Positions 11,213 to 23,189 of a stretch of DNA of 64,000 nucleotides are shown here, in pieces. The position numbers were made by a program, and so were the translations under genes. How positions within the stretch are numbered: position 1 is the stretch's first letter; each line of letters starts with the position of its first letter. Source of the stretch: Ophioderma brevispina (Eukaryota; Echinodermata; Ophiuroidea; Amphilepidida; Ophiodermatidae); NCBI GenBank assembly GCA_023653785.1, contig JAMKCH010058335.1, positions 61,778-125,777 on the forward strand, in the 5' to 3' direction. The notes beneath the pieces were generated by a model. It was not told the origin of the DNA. It was given only the letters and a program-made list of their open reading frames with translations, and searched no databases.

Positions 11213-11649
11213 GTAATGAATTTGGAAGTGATGAGTGAGATAATATGGTAGGTAGCCGTAATCTATGCCAGGTCATTCAGACGAGAAACATTTAAAATTA
11301 GAACTTATTATGTCTGCAATCAATATCGGAGAACGCCGTCGTTAAAATGTGGGCGTTGTCAGCGTGTACACAGCTGCAATTGACCTAGTAACAAGTGGCC
11401 TAGGCCTAGAGTAACGTAAATACGTTTTGATGCTGCATTGGCAATTCAGCAGAAGGTTCCATTGTCCCTTTGTTGCGTTGTACTCTCGACGGCAAATACT
11501 CACTGCGTTCGGCGCAGGGCGACGCGTCTCGATTGATTACAGACATAATAGAAGGTATTTTTCAAGTGTACATAAACATTATGACGAAAAGGGCTGAATC
11601 TGGGGAAAAAAGGTGTACTTTTCACACTGAACCGAGCATAAACAGAAAT

Positions 11650-11690
11650 CGAATCTGTGGTAGAGTGTTACTCTTCTCCCCACAGACGAA
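11650..11690. repeat. Intron 1 hairpin, unit 1 (decayed)
   Basis: TCTGTGGTAGAG pairs poorly with the CTCCCCACAGA arm here, because of indels. Counterpart of the clean hairpin at 18604-18635. Confidence 0.5.
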
Positions 11691-12269
11691 AGGTAATTGC
11701 ATTGCATTTAAAGAGTGTTTTTTTGCCTTATTTACAAATTTTATCGTGCTCTTAAACACCTTTCAATTCAGTTATTCATTCGTTTATGCCCCAAATGCAT
11801 GGTTTTAACATGTTCATGAAACTAATTACACATACCATCTTGATGTAAATCTTCCATAAACGGCAAAAATTTCGGCATTAGGCCATACAGATTTTTTGAT
11901 GCATTGTGCCTCTTGGGAAGGTTTTGCGACTTATGGGACTCCTGACCTTTGACAAATCAAGATATGGTCTAATTAATTATGTTTTAGAACTATTCCAGCA
12001 ACTATAGCAATATAGAAATGCCATATCTAATTATTTAGTGAGTTAGAACATGTTTTCTATTTTTAAATAATCAACACAATCAAAACTATTTTCACAGAAA
12101 TTGCAAAAGGCAATTTTCATGAAATAATGGACGGGGGGGTGAAAGGCAGGAGTTCCTAAAAATATTACGTCACCTGGAAGTTACAATGACGATTTGGCTT
12201 ATTGGTTTCCGTTAGATGTTTAGGTGACGGAATTCGCCGTTCTGTGGCTGTCAACTGGCGTTGCCAAAT

Positions 12270-12312
12270 ATTCATATTTTTTTTATTTTTTTTATTTTTT
12301 TTATTTTTTTTA
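12270..12312. repeat. (ATTTTTTT)n simple repeat
   Basis: Five tandem TTTTTTTTA-type units in intron 1 of unit 1, absent from the aligned position in unit 2 (about 19975-20000). Confidence 0.8.
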
Positions 12313-12889
12313 AAACCCAACAAATTTTTGGTGCTCAAAATTTAAAAGCTAAGCATCCCTCTTCAGGTTTGAAAAAAATGTATTTCCCGGGAAGATAGAA
12401 GATAGTCGCATTATCACAGATGACTGATATAAATGTCCCTCAAATAGCAAGTTTCCCTTCCAAATGGCCCAATTTCCTGGGAAGGGCTTCCCAAATTACC
12501 AAAACTTTTTCGAAGCCATGTTCCTTTCATCTTCATTTTAATTTAAGGAGATTCCTTGGGAAGTTGGGAGGGGTGTCACAGTACCCATAGATAATGAATT
12601 TACCCCCAAGATTTTTTTGTCCACGTGTACATTCATACTCAGTGGATGGAAAAATGGCGTTGAACTGAATTTAAACTTGGAAGAAATAACCTTGCAAAGT
12701 ACCCACAATTAGTCACTTGAAACATGTTAGGTAAATAATAAGGGATCATGCTTAATGAATAATGAAATCAGGCTTGGCATCCTTTTAAAAATCTCCAACA
12801 GGAAACTAAGAATCAACTTAAATTGGCCTTGGGGGCCATATGGCACCACAAGTTTGTTAGTATTCATAACATGACTGGCTTGTGTTCAT

Positions 12890-13260
12890 TGTTAAAGCCT
12901 AAGGCTTGTCTCGGAGATTCCCGATGAGGGCGCGCACTCATTTTTCAAACAAATTGTGTGTTTTGCATGGAATAATGCTTAATCTACTAATCACGTGTGA
13001 AATAAACTAAGCTCAAATCGAAGGTCCTTCATATAGGAAACATAACAGCTTGTTATAAAATTCCGGAGACGGAAATTTTGTTATACAAGATTATCCTATG
13101 GGCCCGTATGCCATTTTACTGTGAATGAAAACGGAAAAATCCGATTCATCTCTAACTTGGAAAATATTAAAAGCATTTTCGAGTCCCGTCTTTAGTTTAG
13201 ATGAATATTTTTAATTACTACACAAGAAAATTATATTTCAAAATATCTAGTCATGTCTAT
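12890..13260 (+). mobile_element. GGCTGACTCAGAGATTT TIR-family fragment
   Basis: From TTAAAGCCTAAGGCTTGTCTC through CGATGAGGGCG, AACAAATTGTGTGTTTTGCAT and CAAATCGAAGGTCCTTCATA. It matches the left half of the element at 33292-34572 and fragments at 20575 and 63035. Confidence 0.6.
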
Positions 13261-13958
13261 TTACATTCGATAGATGATGTGAACCTATGACGTCAACTTG
13301 TTGACCATTCAGGACGCCCTTGTGTTTCTGGAAGGCAAAAATATTACAGTCGTTTCTGTGACAGACCACATAAAATCTTACTTGCAGAATCTTTCCTGAT
13401 CTTAAATTGTCACAAAATGCAGCTGGCTAGCATAGCTTATTTTGCTTGATAAGAAAGTAGTATTATTTAATCGAAAAAAAGTTACAGCAAATAAAGAATT
13501 TCCCCATGCAAAGTATAGGTGTTTTGCCTGCCAGTTGCTCTCTTACACCAACAGGCAGCGCCATAAACATAAACAAATGTCAATCATCTTACTTGTGGGT
13601 AGGATTTAACACTTACCATACTTGGTAAGGCCTAGGGGTCTCTTTAGACTGTCAACTTTTTTCTGCTTTTTTTTTCTTCAAAAATGAGATCAGTGTCATT
13701 TAAGTCATTAATTTTTTTCCTGTGTTCGAAATTATCAGCATCTGAAACTATATGACCCTGGGCCATGGGGTGAAACTCGTGGTCGTGGTTCATGTACATA
13801 CTACATGTATGTGGGTGGATTCAAGCCCAATTTTTCAAGTACTTCAAGCTTAAGGGTTCTACTAAGAAGAGTTTGGCTGTGAGTTTTATTTTAATTATAT
13901 GAGTGTTCCAAGATCACTTTAATTTCTCCAGGCTCCCCCCCATTATTTCCCTTTTTAG

Positions 13959-14057
13959 CTATACCAGTTGAAACAAGACGTGGTGGACTCAAGAAGAAGA
14001 AAAACTATGATTTAAGAAATAGAGTAACAAAGACAGAATGCTCTTCAAACATCTCAG
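13959..14057 (+). pseudogene. Coiled-coil gene, exon 2, duplicate copy
   Basis: Acceptor ccctttttag|CTATACCAGTTG and donor ATCTCAG|gtaagt. Reading from the acceptor gives LYQLKQDVVDSRRRKTM before a stop. The third frame then gives NYDLRNRVTK, so one or two indels separate two halves of a heptad-like stretch. Confidence 0.55.
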
Positions 14058-15057
14058 GTAAGTTAGTGATGTTCTTGTGTACATATAGCATACTTGACAT
14101 TCATAATTAGCTGAGCCATTGCGCAATCCATAATAATTTATAGTGATACTGTTATGGATTCTACCACCATTTTATACTGGGAGTAGATCAGTGTTCGATT
14201 TTAGCACATGCACGCATGCACATATGCCTGTAGATTGGTCTGGTGCATTAACTTTTCCACTATGCATGCCACGCAGTGCATCTGTAAGAATTTGTAAGCT
14301 AAAAGTTTGTATTGCTCAAATTACTCAATTGACCACAAATTCACATTATAAAAAACCTCACAAATAGGTTTAAGAAATATCGGTGGCATGAAAGCACCAC
14401 ATGACCAAGGAGCGTAGTCGCGAGTACCTGTAAGCTACTGCGGATATGGACGACCTCGCTGGGAACGCAAAATGTCAATAATCATATGTTCAATGAAATG
14501 ACAAACCAAGCAGCCGGAAATCTAGAAAAGTGATGCCTAAACACAGCATCATTTTCAGCAGGTCTGGCCAAGTGAAAGGTAGACACCCACTGGTTAAGGC
14601 CGTGGGGTGGCAAGGGGGGAAGCCGCCCCATGAAAAGTTTCAAAATTCAGGACAACCAGGGTTTATACAAAAAATTAGCTATGGGGAAAAAATAGGTTTT
14701 TTTACCCTATGAGTTAAATTTGTGTATGTTGTGCCCCTCCACTGATTTACCCTAGTACTCCACCGGGTTACGGTGTATGAGGATAAAAAAATGTGATTTT
14801 GAGTGCATGTACACACTTTTAAAGTGTGCATGTCGATTTTGTGAGTTACATGCACCCAGAGCAATGGGCAAGTTTTTTTCCTACATCGAACACTGGAGTA
14901 GATAATTTAGTATGTCGATAATAGATAAATAATGGCGAGTTTGCATCTGAAGATATGCTAGTATAAATGAATGTGTCCAAATGTCAAGGTGTATGCCGGA
15001 TAAATGATAAAAATTGTGGCAAATCCCAATCATTGGACGATATTCACAAAAGGGGTT

Positions 15058-15178
15058 TAACTTAACCACAGTGGTAATTTAACCCTGGGTTTAAATATCC
15101 CCATAGAGGCTAACTGAATTTTAACCATGATCGGGGTAAACCCTGTTTAACCCTGGGTTAAAGTTAACCCGGCAATGT
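15058..15178. repeat. TTAACCC/GGGTTAA fold-back element (unit 1)
   Basis: Inverted arms built from TTAACCCTGGGTTTAAAT on the left and AACCCTGGGTTAAAGTTAACCC on the right. About 120 bases. Confidence 0.55.
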
Positions 15179-15504
15179 GTTTTAATTATTAATATTTAAA
15201 AGTAGACAGTAGGGTTGTCATTGACATATGTCGGTCGCTCTAAATAAGCCATATCAACATATCGATATAAAATAGGCTGTCGTCCATGGCGACATGTTGA
15301 TATAATTGATCACAACAATCGACATATTGTGCGCATAAATTTTAAACAATTTGATCATTCATCAAACTGACTGTATGCTTTATCCAAATCCTAGTCTAGA
15401 CTGGGACACACTTGGAAGGAAACTAATTACCCAAATGACCCAGTGAATGGGAACTCCAGGAAGAGTCTCCGTGGACACTGAATTAGTTCTTGAGTTGGAG
15501 GGTA

Positions 15505-15770
15505 AAGAACTTAAAGGCGGACTCAGAGATTTAAAAATATATTTTTTTTTGTATATTACTTAAAAAAGAATCCAACCTGAACTCAATCCCAAAGTTGGGT
15601 GAATTGGATTTTTCGTTTTTGATAAAGTGACAACATGTATGTTACAGTATTAAAAGTGACTATAGGATTACTCTGTATTATAACAAAATTTCCGATCCGG
15701 AATTTTATGACAAAAGTTGTGAATTGTGATTTTCTATATGAAGGACTTCAATTTGGCGCTGTAACAAAGG
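15505..15770. mobile_element. Fold-back fragment of the same TIR family (unit 1)
   Basis: It starts as ACTTAAAGGCGGACTCAGAGATTT, the family's end. At 15690-15770 it runs as the reverse complement of the family's inner part (ATATGAAGGACTTCAATTT). Confidence 0.5.
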
Positions 15771-16830
15771 GGGGGGGGGCCCCAAATTCACACAGTGATA
15801 GTTATATGGACAAAGATTATATATATGCACAAAAACACGATTTGTCTGAAATTGAGTCAGTCTTTTAAAACGTATGTAGGTTTTGGTTACATGTCAGGTA
15901 TGCAGAACTTACTCATTATATTTTACTGGAAACATTATTTTCAAGGTTTTTATTATATTCATTAAAATAATAAGCCGTGTGAAGAACGAATGTGTCCATA
16001 CATTGACATTTAGAGTAGAATTCTGTTCCTTTTTTTTAATAGACCCTGCTTATTAATAAGTTTGTCAGTATCTTGTGTTTTTTCATCGCGACATGTCAAG
16101 TGGCTTATGGCGAAAGGGTCGACATAGCATACGAGACAGGCCTAGTAGGATAAAAGAACAGAATATGGACAAACGTGGCTATGCTCCATTTGCAAGTATA
16201 GCCTCGAATGATAATGGAATAAATGAGGGGGGTACCGAACAATGTATATCTTGCAAGGACCATATTTGTTTAGAGAGAAATCGAACCTAATCAACTGATG
16301 TGTAGGTTTCTCATTGATGTTGCTACCAGATCAAGGCTATCCCCACAAATTTAGGGGAAATCTGTGCAAAGAGGGAATTGAAAAAGGAAACGGTCTCTAA
16401 TCAACAATATCAATGACAATTTCTTTCTTCCAGGGTTTAATGAACTAACAAACCTTGAAAATATACAACATAAACCGTGAATAGTTTTTCGCATGATCCC
16501 GGACATTGGAGGGATTGTACCATCATAAGTTTGTTGTGTGTGGTTTTTTTTGTTTTGTTTTTTTTTGAACGTAATGTCCCCCACTCAACCTCTAAGAAAA
16601 CCCCCCCATTTTTGGACTGGACTTTTGCGGTAATGACTTTTCAGTGGGTCTAGTCTAGGATTTAGGTAAAGCACAGTCAGTGGTTTGAATGAAGCCTGAT
16701 AAAATTGTGAATGAATATTAAACAGTTGAAATAAATTATGAAATACATGGTGTAAGCATAGAACTGGCAAAGATGATGATCGCTACCGGAACATATTTTT
16801 TTTTTTTTGTTTCTTTTTTATATGGTTCAG

Positions 16831-16908
16831 AGAACTACCAAGCACTTGCAAAAGGCGAAATAAGGGACCTAAAAGAGCAGATACTACCTCCGAGACAAGA
16901 ATTTGAAG
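16831..16908 (+). pseudogene. Coiled-coil gene, exon 3, duplicate copy
   Basis: It matches 24453-24528, but GGCGAAATAAGGG replaces GGAGAATCAGG, giving an in-frame stop, and one base is missing in ATACTACCTCC. The splice sites are kept. No exon 4 follows, because the next unit starts about 200 bases later. Confidence 0.75.
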
Positions 16909-17209
16909 GTTAGCCATAAAGATTACCTCCCCATTGCTATTCTTTGATCAGTACCGGTGGACCTATTTCATTACTTCGTGAATTAGTGAAACATAGGGCA
17001 TACTAGGGCGCACCAAATTGCAGAAGATCATTTTCATAATGGACCTTTTCTGATGTTGTAGGCATTTACTGGTTGTTTGTGAATGTGGCGCCAGTGCTAC
17101 TAGTTAAAATTATATAACCAAAACAAAAACACCAATTAGTTTAACAATTTGATTAAATCGGCTAATATTACACAGACACATACAAAATCAATTAACATAT
17201 CAAGATACA

Positions 17210-17590
17210 GGAGCTGCCATTTTTAATTGGCAGCAATTTGAATATGGCAAAGCCATTTTGATATCATGTAGATTGGCATTTAAAACAATTAAATGTAGGT
17301 TTGGCTATGGTGAGGGCCCAAAGTTTTAGAAATCAACGAAACCATGTTCGCACTGTAAAATAAAATAAGCAGCTTTTTCTGTCGCCGCCGGCAGCCATCT
17401 TGAATTTTAGGACCAATGTGTGGACCTCCTTTGAATTAAACTACGAGTTTGGTGAAAATAACGAAATATTGATTTAAAAAAGTTAAACCAAGTCATATCA
17501 TGACATTAAGAAAGTTTACAATCACATATTTGCAATATTACATGCCTTTTATAGGGGGCGCCATTTGACAAAGGGCGGCCATATGGACGG
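17210..17590. repeat. Palindromic ATGGC satellite upstream of exon 1, unit 2
   Basis: Counterpart of the 10.05-10.62 kb array. Motifs near 17215, 17390 and 17560 are shorter and more eroded than in unit 1. Confidence 0.55.
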
Positions 17591-17734
17591 GAAATCTTAA
17601 GTTGGCCCTAGACACCAGATATGTTTAGCTACAAGAGCTACTCTGTGCAAATTTGGTACTTTTCACCCAAAATGCACAATATGTCACCATTCTGCATGAC
17701 TTATGGGCTAGCTAGCTTCAATGATACACGGTGA

Positions 17735-17913
17735 GCCCTGTGCATTGTTGTGATCAATCAGAAATCGGCAACGGCGCGGCATATAAAATCTAGCTACGCT
17801 ACGGTTTCACAAATCAATTGGAATTTTGCAGAATTACAAGCGATTTGTTTCACTGTCTCTAAATCTATTTGAATGTTAGAAGAAGCAATAATTTCGTAAT
17901 CAGTTTATAGGAA
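17735..17913 (+). promoter_or_regulatory. Promoter-like region, unit 2
   Basis: It has the same layout as unit 1: GTGATCAATCAGAAATC, GGCGCGGC, then ATATAAAATC at about 17781, and the start codon at 17914. Confidence 0.35.
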
Positions 17914-18160
17914 ATGTCTTCAAAAATACCCCGACAGGCTCGAGCAACTGGCGGCAGCCAAAATGCCCGTGTGACTTCTGCAGTAAGTAAATCATGTAAT
18001 AAATTCGAAGCATCAGAAACTAAACATGATGCTTCAACAAAAGCTAAAGTACAAATGGAGAATCTACCCCGGCCGAAATCACATGCTTAACAGTAACACA
18101 ACAGCCGCAGTTCTAAGAAGCAACGTTGCATCCTTTTATCATGGAACTAGAGACAATGAG
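17914..18160 (+). CDS. Coiled-coil gene, exon 1 (start codon)
   Basis: First coding exon of an unrecognised protein. It opens MSSKIPRQARATGGSQNARV and reads on, rich in Ser, Lys, Ala and Thr, for about 60 residues to a TAA at about 18089. Sequence of unit 1 indicates that this stop is caused by a small indel, and that the real exon continues to the donor GACAATGAG|gtaagg. The start was chosen because the ATG is shared by both copies and follows a TATA-like site. The segment is predicted disordered and basic, a usual N-terminus for cytoskeletal coiled-coil proteins (inference). The next exon in order is at about 21662. Confidence 0.7.
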
Positions 18161-18603
18161 GTAAGGAATTTTGGAGTGCTGAGTGAAGATAATCACTGGT
18201 AGGGAAGCCGTATCTAATGCCAGGTATTCTGCCACGAGAAACATTTAAAAAGATTAGAACTTATTATGGCTGCCATCAAATTGAGACAGCGTCGTTAAAA
18301 TGTTGTGCGTTGTCCGAGTGTACACAGCTGCACTTGACTAGTACAAGTGCCCTAGGCCTAGTAACGTAAATACGTTTAGCTGCGATTGGCCCAATTGAGC
18401 AGAGGCCAAGTTCGTACTTTTTGTTGGTGCTAATCTCGCCGCGCAAATACTCACTGCGTTCGGCGAAGGGCGACGCCTCTCAGATTTGATTCCAGAATAA
18501 TAGAGGTATTTTTTTAAGATGGACTAAAAACATTATGCGAAAAGGCTGAATCTGGGGAAAAAGGTGTATTTTACACTTGAACCGAGGTACTACACAGATC
18601 GAA

Positions 18604-18635
18604 TCTGTGGTAGAGGGTTAACACTCTACCACAGA
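18604..18635. repeat. Intron 1 hairpin, 12-bp perfect stem
   Basis: Arms TCTGTGGTAGAG and CTCTACCACAGA enclose GGTTAACA. A second small palindrome (CACAGATCGAATCTGTG) lies directly before it. A related hairpin on the other strand is at 19504-19537 with different but still pairing stem bases. Confidence 0.8.
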
Positions 18636-18824
18636 CGACAGCTAATTGCATTGCATTAAAGGGTTTATTTTTGCCTTATTACAAATTTGATCGTGCTCTA
18701 AAAACCCTTTCAATTCAGTTAGTTCATTCGTTTTATGCCCCAAATGCATGGGTAACATGTTCAGCGAAACTAAGTACACATATACCAATGTTGATGTAAA
18801 TCTCCAGAAAAACGGCAAAATTTC

Positions 18825-19111
18825 GGTCATTAGGCCTACAGAATTTTTTGAGGCATTGTGCCTTGTGGGAAGGTTTTGCGACTTCGTGGGACTACTGACC
18901 TTGAAAATCCAAGATTATGGTCTAATAATTATGTTTTAGAACTATCCCAGCAATATAGCCAATATAAAATGCCATAAATTATTTAGTTGAGTAGAACATG
19001 TTTTCTATTTTTAAAAGATCAAAACATCTTAAAACTATTTTTCGAAATTGCCAAAAGGCAATTTTCCTGAAATATGGACGGGGTGAAAGGTCAGGAGTCC
19101 TAAAAATATTA
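18825..19111 (+). repeat. Internal duplication in unit 2, left copy
   Basis: From TCGGTCATTAGGCCTACAG to CCTAAAAATATTACC. Nearly the same sequence recurs at 19588-19880. Unit 1 has it once (about 11870-12170). Confidence 0.85.
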
Positions 19112-19503
19112 CCTTTTTTTTTTTTTTTTTTTTCAAATTTCACGGGCCTTTTCTGATGGTAACACTTCTATATTTCACCAATTTGATGAAGTGTAAGTGG
19201 CGTAATGATTTCCCAATAGCAGAGAATGTTAAAATGACCTCGGGTCATTTGTGTGAAAGAGTGTTTATCAACAAACATTCAGACTCTGTGTAGTGAAACG
19301 AACCAGTTTTCTTTCTTTTTTTTTCAATTATGAGCTTTCAATTTTTGAAATCTTCATGATGTTTTGGAAGTTAACAATTGTGTCTACGTGATTTGGTAAT
19401 AATGACACTACTTTGAAAAAGGGAAATAAGTCCATCAACCAGATAAAATCAGGTATGTAATTTTGTATGTAACATGCTTTAAACGCAATGCAATTGCCTA
19501 TCG

Positions 19504-19537
19504 TCTGTGTCAGAGGGTTATATCCCACTGACACAGA
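19504..19537. repeat. Related hairpin in opposite orientation
   Basis: Arms TCTGTGTCAG and CTGACACAGA with an inner GGG/CCC pair. The flank GCAATGCAATTG on its left is the reverse complement of the right flank of the 18604 hairpin. So this is an inverted relative of that element. Confidence 0.75.
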
Positions 19538-19587
19538 TTCGATCTGTGTAAACCGAGACCTGAATGTGATTAGGCCAAGGGAAATTG

Positions 19588-19880
19588 AAAATCGGCATTA
19601 GGCCTACAGATTTTTGATGCATTGTGCCTTGTGGGAAGGTTTTGCGACTTCTTGGGACTCCTGACCTTTGACAAATCAAGATTATGGTCTAATAATTATG
19701 TTTTAGAACTATTCCAGCAATATAGCCAATATAAAATGCCATAAATTATTTAGTTGAGTAGAACATGTTTTCTATTTTTAAAAGATCAAAACATCTTAAA
19801 ACTATTTTTCGAAATTGCCAAAAGGCAATTTTCCTGAAATATGGACGGGGTGAAAGGTCAGGAGTCCTAAAAATATTACC
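19588..19880 (+). repeat. Internal duplication in unit 2, right copy
   Basis: Almost identical to 18825-19111. A ~475-base spacer with a poly-T run (19113-19133) and the inverted hairpin separates the two. Downstream of this copy the alignment to unit 1 resumes. Confidence 0.85.
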
Positions 19881-20574
19881 GGAAGTTACAATGCCGATTT
19901 GGCTTATTGGTTTCCTGTTAGTGTTAGCGTGCATCGGATTCGCCGTTGTGGCGTCAACTGGCGTTTGCCAAATATTTCATTATTTTGTGAAAATGTTTTT
20001 TCTTGAAAACTTGATAAACAAATTTTTAGTTTCTCAAAATTACAAGGCTTAAGCATCCCTTCACAGGTTGAAAAAATGTAATTTTCCCGGGAAGATAGTC
20101 GCATTTATCACAGATGCTCTATAAATTTCCCTCCAAATAGCCAAGTTTCCCTCCAAATGGCCCAATTTCCTGGGAAGGGCTTCCCAAATTACCCACTTTT
20201 TCGAGCCATGTATCCCTTCCTCTTCATTTTAATTTAAGGAGATTCCTTGGGAGGGGTGTCACAGTATACCATAGATAATGAATTTCCTCCAGATTTTTGT
20301 CCCACTTGTCATCATACTCAGTGGAAAATTGCTTGAACTGATTTTTAAACTTTGAAGAAATAAACCTGCAAATTACCCAAATTAGTCACTTGTAAACATT
20401 GTTTATGTAATATAATAAGGGATCATGCCTTTTAGATGAATAATGAAATCAGACCTTGTCACCTTTTAAAAATCTCCAACAGGAAACTAAGAATCAACTT
20501 CAAAATTGGCCTTGGGGTCCAATATGGAAACCCCAAGTTTGTATTGTATTCATAACATTTGACTATGCTTGTTC

Positions 20575-20930
20575 ATTGTTAAAGCCTAAGGCTGTCTCAG
20601 AGATTTCCCGATGAAGGCGCACTCATTTTTTCAAACAAATTGTGTGTTTTGCATGTACATAATGCTTAATCTACTAATCACTGTGTGAAATAACTAAGCT
20701 CAAATCGAAGTCCTTCATATAGAAAATCACAGCTTTGTTATAAAATTCCGGATCCCGAATTTTTGTTATACACGATATCCTATGGGCCAGTATGGCACTG
20801 TTATACTGTGCATGAAAACGGAAAATCCGATTCATCTCTAACTTTGGAATTAAAGCATTTTAGATGCCCCGTCTTTAGTGTTCTAGATGTACTATTTTTA
20901 ATGACTACACAAGAAAATTATATTTCAAAA
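20575..20930 (+). mobile_element. GGCTGACTCAGAGATTT TIR-family fragment (unit 2)
   Basis: Unit 2 counterpart of 12890-13260. It keeps GTCTCAGAGATTTCCCGATG and TAAAATTCCGGATCCCGAA. Confidence 0.6.
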
Positions 20931-21661
20931 TCTCTGAGTCATCTATACATTCTATAGATGATGGTGACCTCATGACGTCACGTGTTGACTTCACAGTACA
21001 GCCCCTCTGTGTTTGCTGGGCAAAATATTACAGAAGTTTCTGTGACAGACCACAAAAATCGTACTTGCAGAATCTTTCCTGATCTAATTGGTCACAAAAA
21101 TGCAGCTTTGTAGCATTAGCTTATTTTGGGGGGGGGCTTGGAATAGAAATTTAGTATATTTAATTCGAACAAAGTTTACAGCAAATAACCAATTTCCCCA
21201 TGCAAGTATCGGTTGCTTTTGCTGCCAGTTTTCTCTCTTACACACAGTGGGCGCCATAAACATAAACAAATCACATCATCTATACTTGTGGGTAGGATTT
21301 CACACTTGCCATACTTGTTTAAGCTAGGTGTGCTCTTTTAACTGATCAACTTTTTTCTTCTTTTTCTTCTTTTTTTTTTTCTTCAAAATGAGTATCATGT
21401 CATTAAAGAAAAGTCATTATTTTTTTTCCTGTGTTACGAAATTATCATATCTGACACTATATGACCCTGGGCCCATGGGGTGACTCGTGGTCGTGGTCCT
21501 GGTACATACCTACATGTATGTGGGTGATCAACCACTTTTTTCAAGTACTTTCAAGCTTAAGGGTTCTACTAAGAAGAGTTTGGCTGTGAATTTTTTATTT
21601 TAATAATGAGTGGTCAAGAATCACTTTCATTTCTTCCAGGCTCCATTATTCCCCTTTGTAG

Positions 21662-21756
21662 CTTATACTCATTGAAAACAAGAAGTGGTTGTACTTCAAG
21701 AAGAAACTATGATTAAGAAATAGAGTAACCAAGCACAAATGCTCTTCAAACTCTCG
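21662..21756 (+). CDS. Coiled-coil gene, exon 2
   Basis: This is the unit 2 counterpart of 13959-14057, also frame-broken at another place (AACTATGATTAAG). Taken with unit 1, the exon encodes a heptad-like segment (L.QLKQ.VVD.KKK, then YDLRNRVTKHRM) and ends in phase 2. That phase fits exon 3 read from 24455. The donor here reads CTCTCG|gtagtt and looks damaged compared with CTCAG|gtaagt in unit 1. Confidence 0.5.
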
Positions 21757-22737
21757 GTAGTTAGTGATGTTCCTTGTGTACCTATCGCATACTTGACATC
21801 ATAATTAAGCTGCGGCCATGGCAAATCCAACATATATTTATAGTTGATACGGTAGGAATATACCACCATTTTATTACTGGAGTAGAGCAGTGTTCGATTT
21901 AGCACATATGCACGCATGCACATATTCATGTAGATTTTTCTGGTGGCATGTAACCTTTTCCACGATGCATGCCGCAGTGCTGTAAGAATTTGTACTCTTT
22001 ATTAAATTTTGGTATTGCTCAATTACCAATTGACCACAAAATCACCTATAAAATCCTCACAAATCGTTAGAGAAATATCGGTGGCCCTGAAAGCACACCA
22101 TGACCAAGAGATTAGTAGTAGTAACCTGTAAGCTACTGAGGACATGGACGACCTCGCTGGGACGCAAGTCATGATCATGATGTTCAATGGAATGACAAAC
22201 ACCCAAGCAGCCCGGAAATCTAGAAACAGTGATGCCTAAACACAGCATCATTTTCAGCCATGTCTGGAAGTAGACACCCACTGGTTAAGCATTGGGGTTT
22301 TTGGGGTAAGGGGGAAAGCCGCCCCCTGAAAGTTTTCAAAATTCAGAACAAACAGGGGTTTATTAATTAGCTAGGGGAAAAAATATGGTTTTTTTTCACC
22401 TATATGAGTTAAATTGTGTAATGTTTGTGCCCCTTCCAATGTTTTAACCCTAGATACTCCCCCCGGGTTAGGTTTGATGGAATAAAAAAATTGATTTTTG
22501 ACGTGCAGTGTAACACTTAAAGTGTGTCTGTAAGATTTTTTGAGTTACATGCACCAAGAGCATGCAATTTTTTTTTCACTACAATCGAACCGGATAGAAT
22601 AATTTATTATGTGATAATAGATACATAATGGCAGAAGTTGCATATGAAGAATGCTAATGTATAAATGATGTTGACAAATGTCAGGTGCTGCAGGATAAAT
22701 GTTCAAATTCCCAATCATTGGCCGATATTCACAAAAG

Positions 22738-22862
22738 TGGTCGGTTAACTTAACCCAGTGTTAATTTTAACCCTGGGTTAAATATCCCCATATAGGTAAC
22801 ATGAATTTAACCCATGATCGTGGGTTAAACCCTGGTTCCCTGGTAAAGTTAACCCGCCAATG
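22738..22862. repeat. TTAACCC/GGGTTAA fold-back element (unit 2)
   Basis: Cleaner than the unit 1 copy. Left GGTTAACTTAACCCAGTG and right GGTAAAGTTAACCCGCC are inverted relatives, with TTTAACCCTGGGTTAAAT and ATCGTGGGTTAAACCC between them. Confidence 0.6.
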
Positions 22863-23189
22863 TTTTATAATTATTTAATATTTAAAAAGTAGAACAGTAG
22901 GGTTGTCATTGACATATGTCGGTCGCTCTAAATAAGCCTTCAACATATCGATATAAACTACGGCTTGTCGTCCCTGGCGACATGTTGATATAATTTGATC
23001 ACATCATCGACATAATGTCGACATAAATTTTTTAATACAATTTGATCATGCAATAAAACTGACTGTATGCTTTATCCAATCCAGTCTAGACTGGACACAC
23101 TGGAAACTAATACCACCACATGACCCCAGTGAACTCCAGGCAGAGTCTCCTTTGGGACACTTGAATTAGTCTTGAGTTGGAGGTAAATG

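Larger units (their letters stand above)
10130..17115 (+). repeat. Tandem duplication, unit 1 (~7.0 kb)
   Basis: Unit 1 aligns from end to end with 17116-24747. Anchors: start codon 10962 with 17914, exon 1 donor 11213 with 18161, exon 2 donor 14058 with 21757, exon 3 end 16908 with 24528. Differences are mostly one- or two-base indels, many in homopolymers. Unit 1 starts near CCAAAACACCAATTA (about 10131). The join to unit 2 is at TAACCAAAACAAAAACACC (about 17115). Confidence 0.9.

Noticed and set aside
19765..20052. 95-codon plus-strand frame with a hydrophobic stretch (PIWLIGFLLVLACIGFAVVA)
   Set aside because: It is intronic, the equivalent in unit 1 is not open, and no splice or family support exists.
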